Positions 14,226-22,023 of a DNA stretch of 31,098 bases are shown piece after piece (within the stretch, counting starts at the first letter, position 1; each line of letters begins with the position of its first letter). The DNA is from an uncultured Lachnospiraceae bacterium (GTDB lineage Bacteria; Bacillota; Clostridia; Lachnospirales; Lachnospiraceae): contig CAJTOR010000044.1 in NCBI GenBank assembly GCA_910577675.1, forward strand, positions 168-31,265, in the 5' to 3' direction. A program made the position numbers and the translations under genes. The notes under the pieces were generated by a model that was not told the origin of the DNA, ran no database searches, and saw only the letters and a list, made by a program, of their open reading frames with translations.

Positions 14226-17210
14226 ATGGAAAAGATGGATCAGAAACCGGCAAAGCGGAAAAAATCGACACTTAACATAATTTTCGCGGTCTTTTTCGTG
14301 ATGATTGTGTTATATATGCTGCTCGGGCAGCTATTTAGCAAAAGGGGCGGGACGCGCAGCGAAGCTACGGCGGAAATGATGGATGCGAAGTGGGTTCGTG
14401 TGCTTTCTGACGGGACGCGGGAACCGATTAAACTTCCGGAAAATTTTGATGTTCCTAGGGGGGAGCAGGTTGTGATAGAGGGTGTGCTGCCGGATGAGAT
14501 CCGCGGGGGGACATGGATTGCTTTAAACAGCCTGCGCCAGGAAATAGGGATTTATATTGACGGAAAGTTAAGGCATGAGTTTTCAAACCGGGATACGGGG
14601 ATTGCGGGAAAATACAGCACGATGGCGTATGTTTTTATGGAGCTTTTCGAGCAGGATGCGGGCAAACCCATCCGGATTACATGGATGACGGATTCGATGT
14701 ATACCGGAATGATAAGCGAGATTTATTACGGGGAGCGCCTGGTGCTCTGGGCAAAGTTTTTTAGCGAGAATCTGCTTCAGGCTGTAATGGCAATCTTTCT
14801 TTTCCTGTTTTCGGTAATTGCGATTATTTTTGGTATTTCTATGGGACGCTCGTTCCAAAAACCTTTTGCGCTTGAGTATCTGGGCTGGGGAATTTTACTT
14901 ACGGCAGTCTGGATGCTGAGTGAGTCGCGCCTGCGCCAGCTTTTTTTTATAAATATGCCCGTGATTTCCGATGTGTCATTTATGGCGGCGGGTCTTATGC
15001 CGTTCCCGTATGCGGAATATTTTGACCGGGTGCAAAGAGGGCGTTTTAGGAGGGGATACCGGGTAGTTAAGCTGGCGAGCCTTATCAATTTCTGTCTTTG
15101 TACAGCTCTGCATGTAATGCGGCTGGTTGACTTTTCGGATTCCATGCGCCTTATACATATAATGATTTTTGTGACTCTGATTCTGGTCGGTGTTACCATG
15201 GGGATTGATATACGGCAGAAGAGAATACGTGATTACATATATGTTTTTATCGGATATATAGGGCTTGTGGCTGCGGTTTCGATTGAGGTGGCAGGTATCT
15301 ATCTGGCGCAGAACCGCAGCGAGACCATGGTGATGGCATCCATTCTTCTTTTTATTATGGCGATGTTAAAGACCGGGCAGGATATCAGCGAACTTGAACG
15401 CGAGAAGCAGGAGGCGCTTGCGACAAACCGGACAAAGACAAATTTTCTTGCCAATATGTCGCATGAGATCCGCACTCCGATCAATACCATTATCGGTATG
15501 AACCAGATGATCCTGCGGGAGAGCACGCAGGAGGAAATTCTTGAATATGCGAGCAATGTGGACAATGCCAGCAAGCTGTTGGTTACCCTGGTAAATGATA
15601 TTCTTGATTTTTCAAAGATTGAGTCCGGCAAGATTGAGATTGTGGAGAAATCTTATCAGCTTGCCAGCCTGCTTAATGATGAAATACATTTGCTTGAAAC
15701 GAAGGCGGAAAAGAAGAATCTTCAAATTGTGGTCAGTATTGATGAGAGTCTTCCGTCCGCGCTGGTGGGGGATGATATGCGTATCCGCCAGGTAATTACA
15801 AATCTGATAACAAATGCGGTGAAATATACCAAGGAGGGCAGCATTGCCCTGACAGCTTACGGGGAATGGATGGATTATGAAAAATTTGTGCTGAAAGTGG
15901 CGGTGCAGGATACGGGCATGGGCATACGCAAGGAGGATCAGGAGCGTTTGTTCCAGCGCTTTGTGCGCTTTGATATCCAGAAGAATTCTACGATTGAGGG
16001 CAGTGGTCTGGGTCTTGCCATCACAAAGAGGCTGGTTGACCTGATGCATGGTGAGATTCGTGTGGAGAGTGAGTATGGAAAGGGTTCGACATTTTTTGTT
16101 TCCATCCCGCAGGAGGTGGTGAGCTTTGGACCGGTGGGCAATCTTGAGAGCGCTTACCACAATGAGGTTTCCTCAAGGAAAAAGTATCATGAGGCATTCC
16201 ATGCGCCGGAAGCCAGGATTCTTGTGGTGGATGATAACACAATGAATCTGGCTGTGGTAAAGGGTTTGTTAAAGCGCACGGAAATAGTGATTGATACGGT
16301 GACCAGCGGGATGGAGTGCCTGCGTATGACGCGCGGGAGTAAATACCATCTGATTTTTATGGACCATATGATGCCGGAGATGGATGGAATACAGACATTC
16401 CATCGTCTGAGGGAGGAGAAGGATAATCCGAATTCTGATACGAAAGTGATTGCCTTAACAGCAAATGCGATTGCCGGGAGCAGGGAAGAGTATTTGAGGG
16501 AGGGATTTATAGATTATATTTCGAAGCCCGTTGATGCGGCAGAACTTGAGATTGTGTTGATGTCCTACCTGCCGGAGGAACTCGTTATCACCGCGCAGAA
16601 GGAGCAGGAAAGGGCGATGAAGGAGGAAGGACAGAGAACTGAGGAGAAAGGGCAGGAAGCGGAAGAAGTACGGGAAGGGCGAAAGTCCGAGGAAGAAGGG
16701 CAGGAAGTTAAAGGAATCCAGGAGGGACAGAGGTCTGAGGGGGAAGGGCAGGAAGTTAAAGGAATCCAGGAGGGACAGAGGTCTGGAGGGGAAGGGCAGG
16801 AAGTTAAAGGAATCCAGGAAGGACAGAAGGTGGTAGAGGAAGATATGCAAAAAGACACAGGGAATAAGAACGCTTATATTGACCGGGCAGTGGGACTGAC
16901 GCACTGTATGGATATGGAGGATATGTACGCCGAAATTTTGCAGGATTACTGTTCGGAAGGGATAAAATACCAGGAAAAACTTGCGGATTGCATGGAAAAA
17001 GGGGACTGGAAAAATTTTACAGTTTATGTACATGCGGTGAAGAGTTCCTCAAAGACCATCGGGGCTGAGATTTTCGGTGAGGAGGCGCGCGTCCTTGAGA
17101 TGGCGGCAAAAGAAGGGAATATCAGCCTGATAAAGGAGAACTGGGAAGGATTCCTTGTGGATTTTAAGGCGGTGATTGCCGCTGCCGAAAAGCTGTGTGC
17201 GGGGATGTGA
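14226..17210 (+). CDS. Membrane hybrid histidine kinase with REC and HPt domains
   Basis: This 994-residue sensor has one membrane helix (about 15-35) and an extracellular beta-rich domain (about 50-170). A bundle of about seven further hydrophobic segments follows (about 175-385), an arrangement like 7TMR-DISM receptors. Then come HisKA with the phosphoacceptor His413 in NMSHEIRTPIN and an ATPase domain (NAVKYT 530-535, DTGMGI 562-567, GSGLGLAI 592-599). A receiver follows, with DD at 669-670, phospho-Asp713 and Lys767. A charged repeat linker precedes the HPt domain, with His936 in YVHAVKSSS. The full His-Asp-His relay is in one chain, so an external response regulator is required. None is adjacent. 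GGAGG precedes the ATG. Confidence 0.92.
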   Translation: MEKMDQKPAKRKKSTLNIIFAVFFVMIVLYMLLGQLFSKRGGTRSEATAEMMDAKWVRVLSDGTREPIKLPENFDVPRGEQVVIEGVLPDEIRGGTWIALNSLRQEIGIYIDGKLRHEFSNRDTGIAGKYSTMAYVFMELFEQDAGKPIRITWMTDSMYTGMISEIYYGERLVLWAKFFSENLLQAVMAIFLFLFSVIAIIFGISMGRSFQKPFALEYLGWGILLTAVWMLSESRLRQLFFINMPVISDVSFMAAGLMPFPYAEYFDRVQRGRFRRGYRVVKLASLINFCLCTALHVMRLVDFSDSMRLIHIMIFVTLILVGVTMGIDIRQKRIRDYIYVFIGYIGLVAAVSIEVAGIYLAQNRSETMVMASILLFIMAMLKTGQDISELEREKQEALATNRTKTNFLANMSHEIRTPINTIIGMNQMILRESTQEEILEYASNVDNASKLLVTLVNDILDFSKIESGKIEIVEKSYQLASLLNDEIHLLETKAEKKNLQIVVSIDESLPSALVGDDMRIRQVITNLITNAVKYTKEGSIALTAYGEWMDYEKFVLKVAVQDTGMGIRKEDQERLFQRFVRFDIQKNSTIEGSGLGLAITKRLVDLMHGEIRVESEYGKGSTFFVSIPQEVVSFGPVGNLESAYHNEVSSRKKYHEAFHAPEARILVVDDNTMNLAVVKGLLKRTEIVIDTVTSGMECLRMTRGSKYHLIFMDHMMPEMDGIQTFHRLREEKDNPNSDTKVIALTANAIAGSREEYLREGFIDYISKPVDAAELEIVLMSYLPEELVITAQKEQERAMKEEGQRTEEKGQEAEEVREGRKSEEEGQEVKGIQEGQRSEGEGQEVKGIQEGQRSGGEGQEVKGIQEGQKVVEEDMQKDTGNKNAYIDRAVGLTHCMDMEDMYAEILQDYCSEGIKYQEKLADCMEKGDWKNFTVYVHAVKSSSKTIGAEIFGEEARVLEMAAKEGNISLIKENWEGFLVDFKAVIAAAEKLCAGM
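16698..16832. repeat. 48 bp in-frame repeats in the REC-HPt linker
   Basis: The unit encoding GQEVKGIQEGQRSEGE begins at 16698, 16746 and 16794, with the last copy diverging at its end. Degenerate upstream versions (EEGQRTEEKGQEAEEVREGR) suggest an older, larger expansion. The unit is Glu/Gln/Gly-rich, so it should extend a flexible charged tether between receiver and HPt. Period 48 keeps the frame. Confidence 0.9.
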
Positions 17211-17238
17211 TATGTGCAGCAAAAAATGAAAAAAGGAG

Positions 17239-17267
17239 TTGACAGGGCGCGGATTCTGTTATATAGT
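17239..17267 (+). promoter_or_regulatory. Promoter of the metK riboswitch transcript
   Basis: TTGACA (17239-17244), 17 bases, TATAGT (17262-17267). It starts about 28 bases after the hybrid kinase stop codon and directly precedes the SAM-I aptamer. Confidence 0.85.
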
Positions 17268-17293
17268 GTATCCATAACTTAATAAATCACATT

Positions 17294-17390
17294 TCTCTTA
17301 TTTAGAGTGACGGAGAGTAAAGACTCTATGAAGTCCGGCAACCCCCGAATGGGAAGGTGCCAAGTTGAGCGAGCAATCGAACAATAAGGG
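17294..17390 (+). promoter_or_regulatory. SAM-I (S-box) riboswitch aptamer
   Basis: Conserved S-box elements are visible in order. CTTATTTAGAG is the 5' side of P1, followed by GACGGAG, then CTATGAAGTCCGGCAACC and AAGGTGCCAA, and finally AATAAG closing P1 (CTTATT 17297-17302 with AATAAG 17383-17388). Binding of S-adenosylmethionine stabilises P1 and frees the terminator downstream. The competing antiterminator is also visible: ATAAGG (17384-17389) with CCTTAT (17417-17422) and GATTT (17391-17395) with AAATC (17405-17409). So high SAM should turn off metK. Confidence 0.95.
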
Positions 17391-17409
17391 GATTTGAAGA
17401 ACAAAAATC

Positions 17410-17435
17410 AAGTCCGCCTTATAGGCGGACTTTTT
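17410..17435 (+). terminator. Riboswitch-controlled intrinsic terminator
   Basis: AAGTCCGCC (17410-17418) pairs with GGCGGACTT (17424-17432) around TTATA, followed by T residues. Its 5' arm overlaps the antiterminator half CCTTAT. Confidence 0.92.
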
Positions 17436-17561
17436 CTGCCTTATCTGGCGGATTTTTTGTGAATTTCACGTCCTTAGATAGAGCGGGCGGATGGAAATAA
17501 TCTTCAACGGGATAAGGGAAGGGGCGGAATATATTTCTTTTTGCCCGGTACTTTGTGGCTG

Positions 17562-17603
17562 TGCGCTGCCTGCCATAAAGTGGCTTGTGCATGTGGCAGC
17601 GCA
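17562..17603 (+). promoter_or_regulatory. Second hairpin immediately before the metK ribosome site
   Basis: TGCGCTGCC (17562-17570) pairs perfectly with GGCAGCGCA (17595-17603), and GCCA (17572-17575) with TGGC (17581-17584) makes an inner stem. The ribosome site AAAAGAGGA starts directly after it. Nothing else is recognised in the ~180 bases between the riboswitch terminator and metK. No T-run follows, so it is not a terminator. Confidence 0.55.
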
Positions 17604-17617
17604 GAAAAGAGGATAAC

Positions 17618-18808
17618 ATGGAAGAAAAGAGATTATTTACATCAGAATCCGTGACTGAGGGGCATCCGGACAAAATCTGTGACCAGATTTCTGACGCGGT
17701 GTTAGATGCTTTGATGGAACAGGATCCAATGAGCCGCGTTGCGTGTGAAACTGCGGTTACTACCGGGCTGGTTCTTGTGATGGGGGAAATTACAACGCGG
17801 GGTTATGTTGATATTCAGAAGCTGGTGCGCGAAACCATCCGCGAGATCGGCTATGACAATGCAAGTTATGGATTTGACTGTGATACCTGTGGCGTGGTGG
17901 TTGCCTTAGATGAGCAGAGCAAAGATATTGCAATGGGTGTGGACAGGGCGCTTGAGGCGAAGGAAAACACTATGTCGGAAGAGGATATTGAGGCGATTGG
18001 CGCGGGTGACCAGGGTATGATGTTCGGCTATGCCACGAATGAAACGCCGGAGTATATGCCGTACCCGATTTCCCTTGCGCATAAGCTTACAAAGCAGCTT
18101 ACAAAGGTGCGCAAGGATGGCACACTCTCTTATCTGCGCCCGGACGGGAAATCCCAGGTCACGGTGGAATATGATGAAGATGGAAAACCCATCCACATAA
18201 ATGCTGTGGTACTTTCCACCCAGCACGATGCGAAAGTGACACAGGAGCAAATCCATACTGATATTAAGAAGTATGTTTTTGACCCGGTGCTCCCAAAAGA
18301 ACTGACGGACGAGCGGACAAAGTTTTTTATCAATCCGACCGGCCGCTTTGTGATCGGCGGACCGAACGGGGATAGCGGTCTGACCGGCCGCAAGATTATT
18401 GTGGATACATACGGGGGTTATGCGCGCCATGGCGGTGGGGCTTTCTCGGGGAAGGATTGCACGAAGGTGGACAGGTCAGCGGCATACGCTGCGCGCTATG
18501 TGGCGAAAAACCTTGTGGCGGCGGGACTTTGTGACCGCTGCGAGATACAGCTTTCCTACGCGATTGGGGTTGCCCAGCCGACTTCGATAAATATCGATAC
18601 TTTTGGCACGGGCAAAAAGACTGCCGGGGAATTGATTTCGATTATCAGGGAGAATTTCGACCTGCGTCCGGCGGGCATTATCAAAATGCTCGGCTTGCGC
18701 CGTCCGATTTATAAGCAGACAGCAGCTTACGGGCATTTTGGCAGGAACGATCTTGACCTGCCGTGGGAAAAGCTTGATCGGGTTGATGTGCTTAAAAAGT
18801 ATCTCTAA
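17618..18808 (+). CDS. metK: S-adenosylmethionine synthetase
   Basis: The enzyme makes SAM from methionine and ATP in the cytoplasm. The protein starts MEEKRLFTSESVTEGHPDKI and is 396 residues, the normal length. It shows the hallmark motifs GHPDKICD, GAGDQGMMFGYA, GGPNGDSGLTGRKIIVDTYG and GGGAFSGKDCTKVDRSAAY. An in-frame ATG 11 codons upstream is possible, but AGAGGA lies four bases before the 17618 ATG and family alignment begins there. Expression should be repressed by its own product through the SAM-I riboswitch at 17294-17435. A strong terminator at 18854 ends the transcript. Confidence 0.97.
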   Translation: MEEKRLFTSESVTEGHPDKICDQISDAVLDALMEQDPMSRVACETAVTTGLVLVMGEITTRGYVDIQKLVRETIREIGYDNASYGFDCDTCGVVVALDEQSKDIAMGVDRALEAKENTMSEEDIEAIGAGDQGMMFGYATNETPEYMPYPISLAHKLTKQLTKVRKDGTLSYLRPDGKSQVTVEYDEDGKPIHINAVVLSTQHDAKVTQEQIHTDIKKYVFDPVLPKELTDERTKFFINPTGRFVIGGPNGDSGLTGRKIIVDTYGGYARHGGGAFSGKDCTKVDRSAAYAARYVAKNLVAAGLCDRCEIQLSYAIGVAQPTSINIDTFGTGKKTAGELISIIRENFDLRPAGIIKMLGLRRPIYKQTAAYGHFGRNDLDLPWEKLDRVDVLKKYL

Positions 18809-18853
18809 TTCTTAAAAAAGCTTAAAAAAATTCGAAAAACAGGCAAATAATAG

Positions 18854-18899
18854 AAGGGTTATGGTATAATGTCGTCAGGCTTGTATCATAACCCTTTTT
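18854..18899 (+). terminator. metK terminator with embedded promoter-like sequence
   Basis: AAGGGTTATG (18854-18863) pairs with CATAACCCTT (18887-18896), extended by three more pairs, then T residues. The left arm and loop contain TGGTATAAT (18862-18870). Confidence 0.85.
18862..18870 (+). promoter_or_regulatory. Extended -10 promoter candidate for the HAMP kinase operon
   Basis: TGGTATAAT is a TGn extended -10 element without a good -35. The surrounding TATGGTATAATGTCGTCAG recurs with a single difference at about 26482-26500 ahead of the 7TM hybrid kinase. It lies about 130 bases before the kinase start. Confidence 0.5.
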
Positions 18900-18999
18900 G
18901 ATGGTTGGATAAGTAATTGGAAAATATCAAAAAATAATTTCCTCTGATAATTTTTTACGGGAGAGGGCGGTATGTTTTAAGTGGGAGGAGGGGCGCGGA

Positions 19000-20553
19000 T
19001 TGGATCTGAAAGGAAGGCTGAAAATAGCGTTTATTATTATTATTACGCTACCGGTTCTTATGATGGCATTGGGGGGGAAGGTGATATTGGAGTACCTCAG
19101 TGTGACAGTGCAGCATACTTACGATGTCGATGCGGATACGATGCAGGTTATCACAAACCCGCTGCGCATTTTAAACCGTGTGACCAGGGAGGCGTATAAC
19201 CAGATTAAGCTGGTTGCCATACGCGAGCCGGAAAAATTTGAGGATGCTGCATTTATAGAGAAGATGAATGCGGAACTTTCCTATAAATATTCATACCTTG
19301 TGCTGCGCTGCGGCGAGGAAATCGTATATTTTGGCGGGAAGGGCAAGCCAGAGGAGGTGGTCATGCTTCTTCCGGATTTTGGAGAGCACAATACCGATTT
19401 GGATGGTGGTATTTATGTTGGCGAGAAGAAACCGGTTCTGATAAAACACCAGGATTTTTATTTTTCGGATGGGAGTGAGGGCAGCATATTTATTGTGACG
19501 GAGGTTAATGTCCTGATGCCGCAGCTTCGCAATTCGATTATCCAGATTATTGTCTGTATGGTTGCCGTGATTGGGATTACTGCGGTGGTACTTGTTATTT
19601 GGTTGTACCGGACGATTATCCGCCCGCTCAATACTTTGAAGGTGGCGACAAACGAGATGAAGGGTGGGAACCTCAACTATTCCATTTCGGGCGACCCTTC
19701 TGACGAGATCGGCCAGCTTTGCGAGGATTTTGATGAGATGCGCCTGCATATGAAGGAACTGATAGAGGAGAGATTACAGTATGAGCAGGATTCGAAAGAA
19801 CTTATCAGCAATATTTCCCACGACTTGAAAACGCCGCTGACGGCAATTAAGGGCTATGCGGAGGGGATTATGGATGGAATTGCTGACACACCGGAAAAAA
19901 TGGAAAAATATGTAAAAACAATTTATACGAAGGCGAATGATATGTCGGTGCTTGTGGACGAGCTGACTTTCTTTACGAAGATTGACAGTAATACGGTTCC
20001 GTACAATTTTATGATATTGGATGCGAGCGATTATTTTACGGATTGTATTGAGGAACTAGGTCTGGATATGGAGGTCAAGAATTTAAAACTTGATTTTGTA
20101 AACGGGATTGAGAAGGGGACGAAGGTTTCGGCAGACCCCGAGCAGTTAAAGCGTGTTATCAATAATATTATTGGAAATTCGGTAAAATATATGGATAAAC
20201 CGGAGGGCGAGATTGTAGTGCGGCTGTGTGATGTGGACGGGAATATACGCATAGAACTTTCAGATAACGGTCCCGGCATTGCAAAAAAGGATTTGCCATA
20301 TATTTTTGACAGGTTCTATCGCGCGGATGCTTCCCGCAACTCGAAAAAGGGCGGCACGGGTCTTGGGCTTGCGATTGCGCAGAAGATTATTGAGGAGCAT
20401 GGGGGCAAGATCTGGGCGAAGAGTGAGGAAGGGGTTGGGACATCCATCTGTTTTACATTGCCAAAGCTGTCGATACACAAAAATCTTCCTCCTGCAAACT
20501 CGGAGTATGGGGCTAAGGGAAGGTATTTGAAGAGTATGCGGCTTAAGGAATAG
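19000..20553 (+). CDS. Membrane sensor histidine kinase (HAMP type)
   Basis: The 517-residue kinase has TM1 at about 8-30, an extracellular sensor of about 150 residues and TM2 at about 179-203. HAMP follows (about 204-256), then HisKA with His274 in NISHDLKTPLTAIKGYAEG. The HATPase domain has NSVKYM, DNGPGIA and GGTGLGLAI. Layout and sequence are those of EnvZ/PhoR-like kinases. It starts at TTG (MDLKGRLKIAF); GGAGGAG is about ten bases upstream and no ATG fits. The response regulator follows after 33 bases, so the pair is one two-component system. The stimulus is unknown. Confidence 0.93.
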   Translation: MDLKGRLKIAFIIIITLPVLMMALGGKVILEYLSVTVQHTYDVDADTMQVITNPLRILNRVTREAYNQIKLVAIREPEKFEDAAFIEKMNAELSYKYSYLVLRCGEEIVYFGGKGKPEEVVMLLPDFGEHNTDLDGGIYVGEKKPVLIKHQDFYFSDGSEGSIFIVTEVNVLMPQLRNSIIQIIVCMVAVIGITAVVLVIWLYRTIIRPLNTLKVATNEMKGGNLNYSISGDPSDEIGQLCEDFDEMRLHMKELIEERLQYEQDSKELISNISHDLKTPLTAIKGYAEGIMDGIADTPEKMEKYVKTIYTKANDMSVLVDELTFFTKIDSNTVPYNFMILDASDYFTDCIEELGLDMEVKNLKLDFVNGIEKGTKVSADPEQLKRVINNIIGNSVKYMDKPEGEIVVRLCDVDGNIRIELSDNGPGIAKKDLPYIFDRFYRADASRNSKKGGTGLGLAIAQKIIEEHGGKIWAKSEEGVGTSICFTLPKLSIHKNLPPANSEYGAKGRYLKSMRLKE

Positions 20554-20586
20554 GTGCGGAAACAAAGAGAAAAGGAGGAAATGAAG

Positions 20587-21276
20587 ATGAGCAGGATTTT
20601 GATTGTGGAGGATGAAACGGCGATTGCGGAGCTGGAGAAAGATTATCTGGAGCTTTCAGGGTTTGAGGTGGCGATTGAAAACAGCGGGGATGAGGGGCTT
20701 TCGCGCGCGCTGAGTGAGGACTTTGACCTGATTATCCTAGACCTGATGCTGCCTAAGGTGGATGGTTTTGAGATTTGCCGCCAGATAAGGGAGGCAAAGA
20801 ATGTTCCAGTCATTATGGTTTCAGCAAAGAAGGATGATATCGACAAAATACGCGGCTTGGGGCTCGGTGCGGATGATTACATGACAAAACCGTTTTCGCC
20901 AAGTGAGCTGGTAGCCCGCGTAAAGGCGCATATGGCGCGTTATGAGCGCCTGATCGGGTCAAATGCGAAGGAGAACGAGATTATCGAGATACGCGGAATC
21001 CGCATCGATAAGACGGCGCGCCGCGTGTATGTCAACGGTGAGGAGCGCACATTTACCACGAAAGAATTTGATTTGCTTACTTTCCTAGCGGAAAATCCTA
21101 ACCATGTATATACGAAGGAGGAACTGTTCCAGAAAATCTGGGATATGGAATCCATAGGGGATATCGCGACTGTGACAGTGCATATTAAGAAGATACGCGA
21201 GAAAATAGAAGTAAACACCTCCAAACCCCAATACATTGAAACGATTTGGGGAGTAGGCTACAGATTTAAAGTATAA
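20587..21276 (+). CDS. OmpR/PhoB-family response regulator
   Basis: From the ATG at 20587 the protein is 229 residues, MSRILIVEDETAIAELEKDY. The receiver has the acidic pair Glu8-Asp9, phospho-Asp52 in ILDLMLPKVDG, and KPF at the Lys position. A winged-helix DNA-binding domain spans about 130-229 (FTTKEFDLLTFLAENPNHVY, TVTVHIKKIREKIE, TIWGVGYRFKV). AAGGAGG is eight bases before this ATG; the ATG two codons earlier is too close and the upstream GTG has no ribosome site. The partner is the HAMP kinase immediately upstream. The last codons lie inside a duplicated 53 bp unit. Confidence 0.94.
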   Translation: MSRILIVEDETAIAELEKDYLELSGFEVAIENSGDEGLSRALSEDFDLIILDLMLPKVDGFEICRQIREAKNVPVIMVSAKKDDIDKIRGLGLGADDYMTKPFSPSELVARVKAHMARYERLIGSNAKENEIIEIRGIRIDKTARRVYVNGEERTFTTKEFDLLTFLAENPNHVYTKEELFQKIWDMESIGDIATVTVHIKKIREKIEVNTSKPQYIETIWGVGYRFKV

Positions 21277-21294
21277 AACGTCCCCAAATCGTTT
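21239..21294 (+). terminator. Stem formed by the response-regulator gene end
   Basis: AAACGATTTGGGGA (21239-21252, coding for ETIWG) pairs over 14 bases with TCCCCAAATCGTTT (21281-21294) just after the stop, followed by TTCGTTT. The T-run is interrupted, so terminator strength is uncertain. The right arm is repeated downstream by the tandem duplication. Confidence 0.45.
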
Positions 21295-21369
21295 TCGTTT
21301 GGGGAGTAGGCTACAGATTTAAAGTATAAAACGTCCCCAAATCGTTTTCGTTTGGGGAGTAGGCTACAA
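21245..21369. repeat. 53 bp tandem duplication of the response-regulator 3' end
   Basis: Units start at 21245, 21298 and 21351 (the third is cut after about 19 bases by the MITE-like element). Each full unit repeats the last codons GVGYRFKV, the stop and the following TCCCCAAATCGTTTTCG. The first two units appear identical. The true gene end is in the first unit; the others are non-coding leftovers. Confidence 0.92.
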
Positions 21370-21371
21370 AT

Positions 21372-21470
21372 GGGGCTGTTGCAAAATGGTATATTTTTGG
21401 AATATATAGTAGGGATATCTAAGATTTCTTTACTGTATATTGAGAAATATCCCAATTTTGTATCAGCTCC
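21372..21470. mobile_element. MITE-like hairpin element, copy B
   Basis: The ends GGGGCTGTTGCAAAAT and ATTTTGTATCAGCTCC are imperfect inverted repeats. The two halves (GGTATATTTTTGGAATATAT against GGGATATTTCTCAATATAC on the other strand) pair through most of the length. It matches copy A at 9358-9453, and both stand at gene 3' ends. No coding capacity and no transposase nearby. Confidence 0.7.
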
Positions 21471-21536
21471 ATTTTTTATCTAAAATGCAGTTTGTTCAAT
21501 ATGTCCTTGTGCAAAACGTAACCCAGCCAAAAGTAC

Positions 21537-21565
21537 TTGTGTTTGTTTTGTAAAAATGTTATCAT
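21537..21565 (+). promoter_or_regulatory. Promoter in front of a decayed gene
   Basis: TTGTGT (21537-21542), 17 bases, TATCAT (21560-21565), followed by the ribosome site GGAAGAGG and an ATG at 21587 that opens only nine codons. It may still drive the hybrid kinase downstream. Confidence 0.45.
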
Positions 21566-21586
21566 GGAATCAGGAAGAGGTACATA

Positions 21587-22021
21587 ATGATGAAAAAAGA
21601 AAGCTTCCTAATTTAGAAGTATTCTAGAAATTATGTGGGTTTTCCATGTAATACTGAGAGTTTTGGTCTGGCTGCCTAAAGCAGGCTGCCAGGGTGGGAA
21701 GGGACGAATTTATCGCTTATTGGATACTGCGGATCAGGAGATGCTTGTTGCCCTTAAAAAAGTTTTAGTAAAATATATAAGAAATCTGGGAGTCTGGTTG
21801 CTTTTAGATATGTCTGTACTTGAAGTGCGGCGGCGATATTAAAGGTTATACCAGATGCTTTTCAACCGCATGTATGAGTACAAGAAAAAGATGAAAGAGG
21901 CGAGCCAAGGCACAGCCATAAAAGAATTATAGAAAACTATGGCTTTGATATCCTTGACATAAATTCTTTTTTGCAGTATGATGAAAGCAATTTGCCTATT
22001 CGGATGATGTGGAGGAGATAA
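21587..22021 (+). pseudogene. Decayed gene between the MITE-like element and the PAS hybrid kinase
   Basis: A promoter and ribosome site lead to MMKKESFLI and a TAG at 21614. Protein-like stretches continue in shifting frames. One is LLDTADQEMLVALKKVLVKY (inside 21633-21842). Another is AILKVIPDAFQPHV, a TGA at 21875, then VQEKDERGEPRHSHKRIIEN and YGFDILDINSFLQYDESNLP up to TAA at 22019-22021. The pattern suggests one gene broken by frameshifts and stops. The family is not recognised. Confidence 0.35.
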
Positions 22022-22023
22022 TT

